Notes under the pieces: model-generated
Database searches by the model: none
What the model was told of the DNA's origin: nothing
The model's input: only the letters and a program-made list of their open reading frames with translations
Program-made: the position numbers and the translations under genes
DNA from: Syntrophomonadaceae bacterium
GTDB lineage: Bacteria > Bacillota_D > Dethiobacteria > DTU022
DNA: 21,223 nucleotides
Reading direction: 5' to 3'
Assembly (NCBI GenBank): GCA_003562605.1
Contig: PWUG01000251.1
Span: 1-21,223 of the forward strand
Part shown: piece after piece, positions 1 to 7,132 of the stretch
Layout of the letters: the number at the start of each line of letters is the position of its first letter
How positions within the stretch are numbered: position 1 is the first letter of the stretch

Positions 1-236
1 GTTTCAAGGGGTATGCCGGCTTTTATCGCTGCCATACGGGCAATATTGGCTTCATCATATCTCATGATACAGTTTCCCAGGATTACTTCGTCGATTTGTT
101 CGGGCTTCAGTTCTGATCTTTTTACAACTTCCTTGATTACAGCTGCTGCCAGTTCATTAGGGAGAACATCCTTGAAAGCACCTCCAAAATCACCGATAGG
201 CGTACGTGCTGCAGCAGTAATAACAATATTTACCAT
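1..236 (-). CDS. Thiolase (acetyl-CoA acetyltransferase family), N-terminal part only
   Basis: The first 78 residues of a thiolase; the rest lies beyond the left edge. The protein starts MVNIVITAAARTPIGDFGGA, the standard opening of biosynthetic and degradative thiolases (ARTPIG, then a Gly-rich turn). It continues with the usual helix (ELAAAVIKEVVKRSEL) and the IDEVILGNCI strand that precedes the active-site loop. The nucleophilic cysteine would lie further on and is not in the window. The ATG at 236-234 is preceded by AGGAGG at about 244-250. A sigma-54-type promoter lies about 60 bases upstream. Members condense or cleave acetoacetyl-CoA or longer 3-ketoacyl-CoA in the cytoplasm; chain-length preference cannot be judged from this fragment. 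Unlike the two thiolase-like proteins at 9377-11700, this one has the classical N-terminal signature. Confidence 0.87.
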   Translation of the reverse strand, partial: MVNIVITAAARTPIGDFGGAFKDVLPNELAAAVIKEVVKRSELKPEQIDEVILGNCIMRYDEANIARMAAIKAGIPLE

Positions 237-293
237 AAGCCCCTAACCTCCTAATCATCTTTTCTTTTTTGTGAGAACTATATCAGTTAGTTT

Positions 294-309
294 AGCAATA
301 ACCATGCCA
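294..309 (-). promoter_or_regulatory. Sigma-54 (-24/-12) promoter for the thiolase gene
   Basis: Read on the minus strand the site is TGGCATGGTTATTGCT. It matches the TGGCAyr-N4-TTGCw consensus, with exactly 10 bases between the GG (308-307) and the GC (296-295). Transcription would start near 283, leaving a leader of about 47 bases before the thiolase ATG at 236. Sigma-54 promoters need an enhancer-binding activator, which is not encoded in this window. This is a consensus match read by eye. The rest of the 237-632 gene-free stretch is AT-rich and holds only the weak plus-strand signals described for 352-382. Confidence 0.55.
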
Positions 310-351
310 ATTTAAATATCTAATTACTATTAAGGAAAAGAACAACAAAAG

Positions 352-382
352 TTGACGTAAAATAAAGGAATTTTTCTATAAT
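352..382 (+). promoter_or_regulatory. Candidate sigma-A promoter for the acyl-CoA ligase at 633
   Basis: TTGACG (352-357) and TATAAT (377-382) are separated by 19 bases, slightly longer than ideal. It would give a long leader of about 240 bases before the ligase ATG. That leader contains a possible 11-residue peptide (508-543, MNLIAEVTTYC) behind a GAAGGGGG ribosome site, and a strong AAGGAGGTG at 579-587. A weaker sigma-54-like alternative (GG-N10-GT) lies at 429-443. None is decisive. Confidence 0.33.
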
Positions 383-632
383 TACCGAAGAAATATACTA
401 CTGTCGAACAATGGACAATATTTTGATTTGGTATAAATATTGTGGTAGTTAAAGTATCATTTTTGAGGCCATACCTTCAATTAAAATTCGTTAGAAGGGG
501 GTGATAGATGAATTTGATTGCAGAAGTGACCACATATTGTTAAAAGCATTATTTTGATACCCCTAAAATATAATTTACAAGGAGGTGTTATCCCGGTTTT
601 CTAATTTCCATAAAACTGGACCGGGGAACATT

Positions 633-2246
633 ATGATGATGCAGACACCACTATTAATCAAGACCATGCTGGACAGAGCCCAGATGTTATTCTCAAAAAA
701 AGAAATAGTTTCTTGCGGGCTGGATAAAACCACCCGGTACACCTACGGCGATTTATTTCCAAGAGTTTGTAAGCTGGCAAATGTGCTAGAATCACTGGGA
801 GCAGAACGGGGAGATAAAATCGGCACTTTTGCCTGGAATAACCACCGACACTTGGAACTCTATTTTGCCATTACCTGTAGCGGAATGGTTCTACACACGC
901 TAAACTTACGCCTTTTCCCTGAACACCTTATCCATGTAATTAATCACGCCGAAGATAAAATCATTTTTATTGATGAAGATCTGGTGCCAGTTCTGGAAAA
1001 GGTGGCCGATCAGCTAACTACAGTGGAAAAATACGTTGTCCTTTCAGATAAAGAAAAACTCCCAGAGACAAATCTCTCTCCCATTTTCCATTATGAAAAA
1101 CTTCTGCAAGAGGCGCAGGACATATTTCGCTTTCCTGGAGATTTGGACGAAAATGCTCCTGCAGCCATGTGCTATACCACGGCCACAACGGGCCTTCCCA
1201 AAGGTGTAACCTACACCCAACGCTCCATATTTATTCACAGCCTTATGATTGCACTTCCAGATGTTTTGAGCTTTTCCGAGCGCGATGTGATTCTTCCTGT
1301 TGTTCCCATGTTCCATGTCATGGCTTGGGGCATTCCTTTTGCGGCAACATGGCTAGGTTCTAAACTGGTTCTACCAGGCAAGGTTTTAACACCAGAAGTA
1401 ATTTGCAAACTCTTTGAACAGGAAAAGGTTACTATCTCTGCAGGGGTGCCTACCATATGGATGGGCATTTTCCAGCATCTTGAGGGCGGTGCCAAGTACG
1501 ACTTTAGCAATTTACGCTATATCATAAACGGTGGGTCTGCAATATCCAAAACTCTGATTGAAGCCTTTGAGAAAAAGCACGGCATTAACATCCTGCACGC
1601 TTACGGGATGACCGAAACATCCCCTGTAGTATTATGCTCACAACTGAAGAGTTATATGGACGACTGGGATGAAAGCCACAAATACGCACTTAGGGCTAAG
1701 CAGGGACTTCTGGTGCCCGGCCTGGACATGAAAATAGTAAAAGATACGGGCGAGCAAGTAAATTGGGATGGAAAAGAAATGGGAGAACTTTGTGTAAAAG
1801 GTCCCTGGATTGCCGGCGCTTATTATGAAGAACCGGAAAGAAGTGCAGAAAACATCAAAGAAGGCTGGCTCCATACGAACGACATGGTGACCATTGACCA
1901 AGAGGGATATGTGTTAATCCAGGACCGGGCAAAGGATTTGATCAAAAGCGGTGGGGAGTGGATTTCTTCAGTCGATCTAGAGAACACCATCATGGGTCAT
2001 CCTGCAGTTGCCGAGGCCGCCGTGATCGCGATCCCTGATGAGAAATGGGTAGAAAGACCCATGGCCTGCGTGGTGCTTAAACAATCAGAAGAAGGCAAAT
2101 TGAAAGGCGAGGATATAATGGAATATCTAGAAGATAAAGTAGCCAAGTGGTGGTTGCCGGACAAAATAATTTTTCTAAATGAACTACCAAAAACCAGCGT
2201 AGGCAAGTTTAATAAAAAAGCGCTTCGAGAACAATATTCCGATTGA
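633..2246 (+). CDS. Fatty-acyl-CoA ligase (AMP-forming, medium/long-chain FadD/AlkK-like)
   Basis: It activates a carboxylic acid with ATP and CoA to acyl-CoA, AMP and PPi. The 537-residue length is normal for the ANL superfamily. From the ATG at 633, the P-loop YTTATTGLPKGVTY lies at about 182-194; then come YGMTETSP and GWLHTND (the usual Gly of HTGD is Asn). The hinge is DRAKDLIKSGGEWISS and the C-terminal lysine sits in TSVGKFNKK. The GGEWISS element is typical of AlkK-like medium-chain ligases, so a saturated or aryl-alkyl acid is a reasonable guess. The frame is open from a GTG at 585, but that codon lies inside the AAGGAGGTG ribosome site and the extra residues look non-conserved. I chose ATG 633, which has GGGG six to nine bases upstream; ATG 636 and 639 are equally possible. 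An 8-bp hairpin (593-600 with 612-619) sits between the strong ribosome site and this ATG. Confidence 0.9.
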   Translation: MMMQTPLLIKTMLDRAQMLFSKKEIVSCGLDKTTRYTYGDLFPRVCKLANVLESLGAERGDKIGTFAWNNHRHLELYFAITCSGMVLHTLNLRLFPEHLIHVINHAEDKIIFIDEDLVPVLEKVADQLTTVEKYVVLSDKEKLPETNLSPIFHYEKLLQEAQDIFRFPGDLDENAPAAMCYTTATTGLPKGVTYTQRSIFIHSLMIALPDVLSFSERDVILPVVPMFHVMAWGIPFAATWLGSKLVLPGKVLTPEVICKLFEQEKVTISAGVPTIWMGIFQHLEGGAKYDFSNLRYIINGGSAISKTLIEAFEKKHGINILHAYGMTETSPVVLCSQLKSYMDDWDESHKYALRAKQGLLVPGLDMKIVKDTGEQVNWDGKEMGELCVKGPWIAGAYYEEPERSAENIKEGWLHTNDMVTIDQEGYVLIQDRAKDLIKSGGEWISSVDLENTIMGHPAVAEAAVIAIPDEKWVERPMACVVLKQSEEGKLKGEDIMEYLEDKVAKWWLPDKIIFLNELPKTSVGKFNKKALREQYSD

Positions 2247-2385
2247 GATGTTGTCATCCCTTGGTTCTAAATAGAATAATGATTGAGCATCTTTATGGGG
2301 TGCATCCGCTGATTTCCGTTATATTTTCATACCTTACGGGAAAGAGTAAAAGATGTACCCTTTTGTATTTACTCAACAGGGAAAA

Positions 2386-2415
2386 GCCGCCTGCCCGCCG
2401 CAAAAGGCAGGCGGC
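2386..2415 (-). terminator. Hairpin terminator downstream of the minus-strand acyl-CoA synthetase
   Basis: A perfect 10-bp GC-rich stem, GCCGCCTGCC (2386-2395) with GGCAGGCGGC (2406-2415), has a 10-base loop. On the minus strand it is followed by TTTTCCC, a short U tract. It lies 100 bases past the stop of the gene at 2516-4057, behind a first hairpin at 2433-2491. On the plus strand there is no U tract, so it most likely stops minus-strand transcription. Confidence 0.5.
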
Positions 2416-2432
2416 ACCATAAAGCTAAACTA

Positions 2433-2491
2433 AAAAGACCTGCTCCCGGAAACCATCGAAAACCGCCTGTCTCCTGAACAGCAGATCTTTT
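2433..2491. terminator. Long-loop hairpin between convergent ligase genes, likely terminator on either strand
   Basis: AAAAGACCTGCT (2433-2444) pairs with AGCAGATCTTTT (2480-2491). On the minus strand this gives 12 bp with one G-U pair, followed by TTTTTAG. On the plus strand one C-A mismatch remains and TTTTCTC follows. The loop is 35 bases, so folding is less certain than for a compact terminator. Position between the ends of two convergent genes supports a bidirectional stop. Confidence 0.45.
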
Positions 2492-2515
2492 CTCAATATC
2501 TATTTCACCCGGGAT

Positions 2516-4057
2516 TTACTCTTTTTTTTTGCCTCTTAACTTCCATTTCAAGACTTTTCCTGCTGTATTTCTTGGAAGTTCTTTAATAAATTCAATATGA
2601 CGAGGTTGCTTAAAATCGGCTAAACTTTTCTTGCAAAAATCTTTTATTTCATTAGCAGTAATCTCTTGATTTTCTTTTAATACGATAAACGCTTTTACAT
2701 CTTCTCCGAGCTTTTCGTGGGGGACTCCAATCACGGCAGCATCTTGTATTGAGGGGTGTGCATACAAAACGCTTTCTATTTCAGCAGGGTAAACATTATA
2801 GCCCCCACGTACTATCATATCTTTTTTTCTATCCATCAGCCAAATAAAACCATCTTCATCTAACCTGCCTATATCACCGGTATGCAACCAACCATTTTTC
2901 AAAGAGTTTTTGGTTTCCTCAGGGTTATTATAATATTCTTTGATTATTGTATTTCCCCTCAACAAACACTCGCCAATTTCTCCAGGTTTTACAGGATTTT
3001 GATTTTCATCAGCAATAATCATTTCCATTCCCAGTATGGATTTACCCCAACCAACTGATCCCTGTTTTTCGTAAACATATTCATCCGCTAAGCATATACC
3101 CCCAGGGCCTCCTTCACTTAAACCGTATACGTTACACATTTCCACCCCTGGAAATGCTTCTTTTGCAGCCTTCAATAGTGGAAAAGGCAGCGGCCCTCCC
3201 CCACACAATAAATATTTTAATGATTTAACATCATAACTCTTCAAGTTTTCTAAGTTAAGGATAAAGTTTAACATGGCCGGAACACAAAAATATAGATTTA
3301 TCCTTTTGTTTTGAATAGTTTCCAATGTTTTTTGAGGGTCGAAGTAAGGATTAATAACCATGGTTTGTCCTGCAGCGATTGATGCTAAAACAGAAAATTG
3401 AGCGCCGCCGCTGCTGAAAAAAGGGTAGTCAGATGTATATACAAATGTGTGCCGAAAATCCATGGTCATGTGAATAGCTAATGCAACATTCTTTGTGTTA
3501 AAATGCTGCAACACGGCTCCTTTTGGCTTCCCTGTGGTTCCAGACGTATATAAAATCATTTCTTCATCAAATTCTGTTACTTTTACATTTGGAATCTCGT
3601 TAAAACTAGATTCAATTAAGCTGGTAACACTGATCTTATCTTCCGGGATATCCTGGCCATTAACTATAATGTATTCCTTTCTTTCCTTTGCAAACTTTGT
3701 TTCATTGAGGACTGGTAGAAAGTTCTGATCAACAAAGATGGCTTTTACACCTGAATTATCAAGTATATAATCAATTTCTTGAGCAGTCAATCGATAATTA
3801 ATCGGTACATTTATTCCCCCTGCTGTAGAAATTCCATAACGTGCGATTACCCAGTTGGTCGAGTTAAACCCTAATAATGCAACCCGGTCTCCTTTTTCTA
3901 TTCCCAATTTTATTAATCCATTTGCAAATCTATTTGCTGCATCTTCAAGCTGTAAAAATGTGGTTTCTTTTCCTCCATCGCCTTGATCAATAAGCGCAAC
4001 TTTGTTTTGATACATTTCAGAACTACGCTGCAAAATATCTTGGACCCTCAAAATCAT
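2516..4057 (-). CDS. Long-chain-type acyl-CoA synthetase (AMP-forming), under the twin operator
   Basis: A 513-residue ANL-superfamily ligase making acyl-CoA from a free acid. Visible in order: an N-terminal domain opening MILRVQDILQRSSEMYQ; the P-loop LYTSGTTGKPKGAVL near 168-182; VYGLSEGGPGG; GWLHTGDIGRLDEDG; hinge DRKKDMIVRGGYNVYPAEIE; and the catalytic lysine in NTAGKVLKWKLR near the end. The RGGYNVYPAEIE hinge is typical of long-chain and broad acyl-CoA synthetases. The ATG at 4057 has AGGAGG at about 4065-4070. Its promoter (4170-4198) carries the same 20-bp operator as the mutase operon, so this enzyme probably supplies the CoA ester for that operon and responds to the same TetR regulator at 4478. 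Substrate identity cannot be read from the sequence. Confidence 0.92.
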   Translation of the reverse strand: MILRVQDILQRSSEMYQNKVALIDQGDGGKETTFLQLEDAANRFANGLIKLGIEKGDRVALLGFNSTNWVIARYGISTAGGINVPINYRLTAQEIDYILDNSGVKAIFVDQNFLPVLNETKFAKERKEYIIVNGQDIPEDKISVTSLIESSFNEIPNVKVTEFDEEMILYTSGTTGKPKGAVLQHFNTKNVALAIHMTMDFRHTFVYTSDYPFFSSGGAQFSVLASIAAGQTMVINPYFDPQKTLETIQNKRINLYFCVPAMLNFILNLENLKSYDVKSLKYLLCGGGPLPFPLLKAAKEAFPGVEMCNVYGLSEGGPGGICLADEYVYEKQGSVGWGKSILGMEMIIADENQNPVKPGEIGECLLRGNTIIKEYYNNPEETKNSLKNGWLHTGDIGRLDEDGFIWLMDRKKDMIVRGGYNVYPAEIESVLYAHPSIQDAAVIGVPHEKLGEDVKAFIVLKENQEITANEIKDFCKKSLADFKQPRHIEFIKELPRNTAGKVLKWKLRGKKKE

Positions 4058-4150
4058 CAGTTTTTCCTCCTTAGTCTTAGTTTAATATGTAGTAAGCTGG
4101 AAAAGCATACTTGAATTTCCTGGTAATTTATTATGAACATCGCCTGATTG

Positions 4151-4170
4151 TGATGATGACGTCATTGTCA
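4151..4170. promoter_or_regulatory. TetR-type operator, copy 1 (synthetase promoter)
   Basis: TGATGATGACGTCATTGTCA is an imperfect palindrome of the form TGANNATGACGTCATNNTCA with a perfect 10-bp core. It is the exact reverse complement of the operator at 5300-5319. Its last base overlaps the -10 box of the minus-strand promoter and it covers the start point, the classical position for repression. It resembles in style the FadR boxes of Bacillus (paired TGA and ATGA half-sites), also bound by a TetR-family acyl-CoA-responsive repressor. Confidence 0.77.
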
Positions 4171-4198
4171 TTATATTTCATTAATACTTCAATGTCAA
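4170..4198 (-). promoter_or_regulatory. Sigma-A promoter of the acyl-CoA synthetase gene
   Basis: On the minus strand TTGACA (4198-4193), a 17-base spacer and TATAAT (4175-4170): a full consensus match. The start point would be near 4163, inside the operator at 4151-4170, with a leader of about 105 bases before the ATG at 4057. Such a strong promoter fits a gene that is mostly held off by a repressor. Confidence 0.8.
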
Positions 4199-4324
4199 GG
4201 TATTTTTATTTTAAAAATAATTATATATTAAAATAGATTGAATAGTGTAGCGCAAGGACAAAGCTTTCGCAAATCAAAGATATTAAATTGTCTTTCATTC
4301 AGGGTAGCCGGTCATCACTTTAGC

Positions 4325-4353
4325 TTGACAATAGATAATTTTGGATATAGCAT
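4325..4353 (+). promoter_or_regulatory. Probable promoter of the TetR regulator gene
   Basis: TTGACA (4325-4330), a 17-base spacer and TAGCAT (4348-4353; 4 of 6 matches). The leader to the ATG at 4478 would be about 118 bases. No copy of the 20-bp operator overlaps it, although the synthetase operator lies about 155 bases upstream. Together with the divergent promoter and operator this accounts for the useful signals in the 420-base gap 4058-4477. Confidence 0.45.
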
Positions 4354-4477
4354 AAAAATACATCCGGCAGATAAAAGTGCCTATAAAGCAAAACTGCTAA
4401 GGACGCGTTTTCATAGTTGTTTCACCTTTGTAAAAATATGAGTACAACTTTTAATCGGCCTTAAAGGGGAGAATTGT

Positions 4478-5065
4478 ATGGCACAAACTACAAAAGAAAA
4501 ACTATTAACCGCCGCCAGGAAAACCTTTCACGACAAAGGATTTCATAATAGCACTGTTGAGGACATCATTTATGAAGCTGGATTGGCAAGAGGTACTTTT
4601 TATATTTATTTTAAAAATAAGGAGGATATTTTTGAGCATCTACTTAAGCAGGTTGTTGAAGAAATGTCTGAACATGCTTCTTCTAGATATGATCAAGTGA
4701 GCACATATGAAAAAATATTGCAAGCAAATGAGAGCTATTTAAAACTTTACTTAAATAACCGCGATATTTTAGCAACATTCCACGAATTATCAACAACAAA
4801 CGAGCGTTTCAGGGAGCTATTAAAAGATATTTTTTATAGATTTTCTCAAAGAATTGAAGGAAGAATAACCAAAGATGCCAAGAATAATAAGTGTAGAGAG
4901 AACATCGACCCACCAATTACCAGCTATGCTTTAATGGTTATGATTCATTGGTTTGCTTATATGTGGTTTTTCTTGGAAGCACCTTTTGAAGGACAACCAT
5001 ACGATTTTGATAAGGTTGTAAAAGAATTAACCACTATTTGGTATAATGCTATTTATGTTAAGTAG
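4478..5065 (+). CDS. TetR/AcrR-family transcriptional regulator
   Basis: A 195-residue one-component regulator. Residues 1-55 form the TetR DNA-binding domain: KEKLLTAARKTFHDKGFHNS, TVEDIIYEAG and the recognition helix end ARGTFYIYFKNKEDIFEHLL, the family signature. The remaining all-helical part, rich in aromatic residues (HWFAYMWFF), is the ligand pocket and dimer region. The ATG follows AAAGGGGAG with good spacing. The gene sits between two outward-facing promoters that carry identical 20-bp palindromes, so it most likely represses both the synthetase at 2516-4057 and the mutase operon from 5392. Release by an acyl-CoA intermediate, as for Bacillus FadR, is an inference. A terminator at 5138-5181 separates it from the mutase operon. 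Confidence 0.92.
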   Translation: MAQTTKEKLLTAARKTFHDKGFHNSTVEDIIYEAGLARGTFYIYFKNKEDIFEHLLKQVVEEMSEHASSRYDQVSTYEKILQANESYLKLYLNNRDILATFHELSTTNERFRELLKDIFYRFSQRIEGRITKDAKNNKCRENIDPPITSYALMVMIHWFAYMWFFLEAPFEGQPYDFDKVVKELTTIWYNAIYVK

Positions 5066-5137
5066 AGAAAAGCTTTTTAAAAAATATTACTGACATTGAC
5101 TTTTATATATTGACTTCTATAAACAAAGTTTAAGCAT

Positions 5138-5181
5138 TTATGCTACTTGCGGCTAAGAACTAAAGGTAGCATAATTTTTTT
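5138..5181 (+). terminator. Rho-independent terminator of the TetR gene
   Basis: TTATGCTAC (5138-5146) pairs with GTAGCATAA (5166-5174), followed directly by seven T (5175-5181). It lies 73 bases past the TetR stop and about 90 bases before the mutase promoter, insulating that operon. The remainder of the 5066-5391 gap holds the promoter, operator and leader of the mutase operon. Confidence 0.75.
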
Positions 5182-5271
5182 CTGCCTTTAGCTCCTCACC
5201 ACGATAATTCAACTAAATAAATTGACTCCACAAAGCTACTTCATAAGTTAGCACTACTTAATAATTTAGTC

Positions 5272-5300
5272 TTGACAAACATAAAGAATTCTAATAAAAT
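5272..5300 (+). promoter_or_regulatory. Sigma-A promoter of the mutase operon
   Basis: TTGACA (5272-5277), a 17-base spacer and TAAAAT (5295-5300), 11 of 12 consensus bases. The start point would be near 5307, within the operator. The leader to the mutase ATG is about 85 bases and ends with GAGGAGGT. Spacing of -35, -10 and operator is identical to that at the synthetase promoter. Confidence 0.8.
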
Positions 5301-5319
5301 GACAATGACGTCATCATCA
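5300..5319. promoter_or_regulatory. TetR-type operator, copy 2 (mutase operon promoter)
   Basis: TGACAATGACGTCATCATCA, identical over all 20 bases to the minus-strand reading of 4151-4170, and placed identically relative to its promoter (it shares the last -10 base). The flanking promoter sequences differ between the two copies, so conservation of this block points to a protein-binding site. Confidence 0.77.
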
Positions 5320-5391
5320 TATTGTTGATGCATATTAACTCAGGAGAATACTGTATAACGGTTTTAAATCCAAATATGAGGAGGTATCAAA

Positions 5392-7071
5392 ATGTTTAAA
5401 GAGGATGTATTACAGGAAATAAAACAAGTTCAGGAAAGGTATAAAGAAGAGTTAGATGCAATTTTGGACAAAGCAGGTACAGAGAAAAAACATAAAACCA
5501 TGTCAGGTTTACTAGCTAAGCCCCTATATACGCCTGCTGATATTGCTGATATTAGTTATTTAGATGATATTTCTTTTCCAGGGCACTATCCCTTCACTCG
5601 CAATGCTTTTGCTGCAGGATTTCTTAGCCGTAGCCCAAGTATTAGGCAAGTGGCGGGTTTTGGAACTGCTGAAGAAACCAACAAGAGGTGGAAGTATCTA
5701 ATTCAACATGGCGCCACTGCTCTTTCCTTTGTAAGAGATGACGGTGGTGGCTGTCGTGCTGACAGCAATGATGAGAGGGTTAAAGGGTTGGTTGGTCACG
5801 GTGGTGTGGCTTTGGAAACGTTATATGATTATGAAACCCTCTTCGACGGCATTGATATACTTAAATACTCTGTTCACATGATCGCTTGTTCAGCCTTTAC
5901 CCTGGCGGCTTTTCTTATTATTGCTGAAAAAAGGGGAATTGACTTTCAAGAACTGAGAGGAAGCATGTCAAATTTTATGAGACCTGAACCTGAATGTATT
6001 GATATTATGGAGTATTGCGCCAGGCATGTCCCACAGTTTAACGCCGGTTATTTAGATATGCGTAATGTACGGGAAGGAGGTTGTACCGCCACTCAGGAAA
6101 TTGCTTTTGGTGTTGCAATTGCCATGGCAGGAGCAGATGCTTTAATAGATAGGGGCCTGGAAATTGATGATTTTTTGCACAGGATAACCTGGTTTGTCAA
6201 TGCAGGTCCAGAATTTTTTGAAGAAGTTGCAAAGTTTCGTGCCCTTAGACGAGTTTGGGCCAGGGTTTTTCGAGAACAGTACGGAGCCAAAGATGAAAAA
6301 AGCTTGATGGCAAGAATGCACTGTCAAACTTATGCTCCAACTCTTACGAAAGAAGAACCTTTTAATAATATTATCAGAAGCACGATTTATGCGCTATCTG
6401 CATTTATGGGGGGGATTCAATCACTGCATGTGAATTCCTTTGACGAAGCCCTTGCTATACCCACAGAATTTTCATCTTTATTATCGGTTAGAACGCAGCA
6501 AATCATAGACATTGAAACAGGTATTTCAAAAACTGTAGATCCAATGGGCGGTTCTTATTATATTGAATGGCTTACGAATGAACTTGAAAAAGAAGTTTGG
6601 GATCTTCTGAACGTTATCAAATCTAAAGGAGGGGGCACTGAAGCATGGGAATGGATGTGTGGCGAAGTAAGGAGCGCGGCAATAAAAAATCAAAATGAAT
6701 TTGATAGAGGAGAAAGGAAATTAGTTGGCGTTCACATACACGCTCCAAAAAATGATATTCAAGCAAAAGCATTAAATGTGCTGCAGGAAAATGCAGATTT
6801 CGAAGGCATCTTTGAGTATGATCCGACAATTATCGAAAAACAAATTGGAAGATTGAATAAAGTGCTGAAAGAGCGTGATGAAAAAAAACTAGAACACTCA
6901 AAGAAAAACCTTCTTAATAGCATGAAGGAAAGGAAAAATATGATTCCTTTTTTAGTTGAAGCAGTTAGAAATGGTTTGACCCATGGTGAATTTGCACGCT
7001 TGAAGGCTGAAGCTTACTCTCAAAATCCTCATGGTCCTTACGAATGCAACCCACCAATGGTACTTGCTTAA
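5392..7071 (+). CDS. B12-dependent acyl-CoA mutase, large (substrate-binding) subunit, divergent active site
   Basis: A 559-residue relative of the methylmalonyl-, isobutyryl- and 2-hydroxyisobutyryl-CoA mutase large subunits, TIM-barrel enzymes that rearrange acyl-CoA carbon skeletons by radical chemistry with adenosylcobalamin. Family hallmarks: YPFTRN (66-71), RQVAGFGTAEETNKR, EVAKFRALRRVWARV (278-292), NNIIR, GGIQSLHVNSFDEALAIPTE, RTQQIIDIETG and VDPMGGSYYIE (382-392). By eye, several substrate-pocket positions differ. The usual Tyr of TMY is Phe77 (also Phe in isobutyryl-CoA mutase). The SGYHIREAG strand, whose Tyr-His contact the substrate, reads DMRNVREGG (Arg224-Asn225). The QNDILKE segment carrying the substrate arginine is about 12-15 residues shorter. 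The segment near 113-127 is rewritten as FVRDDGGGCRADSND. It is probably a real mutase with an unknown substrate, not methylmalonyl-CoA. It is first in the TetR-controlled operon, 61 bases before its B12 subunit. Confidence 0.88.
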   Translation: MFKEDVLQEIKQVQERYKEELDAILDKAGTEKKHKTMSGLLAKPLYTPADIADISYLDDISFPGHYPFTRNAFAAGFLSRSPSIRQVAGFGTAEETNKRWKYLIQHGATALSFVRDDGGGCRADSNDERVKGLVGHGGVALETLYDYETLFDGIDILKYSVHMIACSAFTLAAFLIIAEKRGIDFQELRGSMSNFMRPEPECIDIMEYCARHVPQFNAGYLDMRNVREGGCTATQEIAFGVAIAMAGADALIDRGLEIDDFLHRITWFVNAGPEFFEEVAKFRALRRVWARVFREQYGAKDEKSLMARMHCQTYAPTLTKEEPFNNIIRSTIYALSAFMGGIQSLHVNSFDEALAIPTEFSSLLSVRTQQIIDIETGISKTVDPMGGSYYIEWLTNELEKEVWDLLNVIKSKGGGTEAWEWMCGEVRSAAIKNQNEFDRGERKLVGVHIHAPKNDIQAKALNVLQENADFEGIFEYDPTIIEKQIGRLNKVLKERDEKKLEHSKKNLLNSMKERKNMIPFLVEAVRNGLTHGEFARLKAEAYSQNPHGPYECNPPMVLA

Positions 7072-7082
7072 AATAAGAAAAA

Positions 7083-7102
7083 CAGCCTCGATTTAGAGGC
7101 TG
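7083..7102 (+). other. Intercistronic hairpin between the mutase subunit genes
   Basis: CAGCCTC (7083-7089) and GAGGCTG (7096-7102) form a perfect 7-bp stem with a 6-base loop, 11 bases after the large-subunit stop. No T run follows, so it is not a classical terminator. It may protect the upstream mRNA 3' end or tune the ratio of large to small subunit. Confidence 0.5.
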
Positions 7103-7132
7103 CAGAACAAAATGTCGGGAGGATAATTTGTT

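Noticed and set aside
508..543. 11-codon leader peptide before the first ligase
   Set aside because: It has a plausible ribosome site but no regulatory codon run or attenuator-like structure, so it is not listed as a gene.
2463..2480. B12-box-like string (CAGGAGACAGGCGG on the minus strand) suggesting a cobalamin riboswitch
   Set aside because: It lies in the loop of a hairpin downstream of two convergent genes, not in a 5' leader, and the rest of a cobalamin riboswitch is not seen.
4238..4441. 67-codon open frame upstream of the TetR gene
   Set aside because: No ribosome site, no recognisable sequence, and it overlaps the probable TetR promoter.
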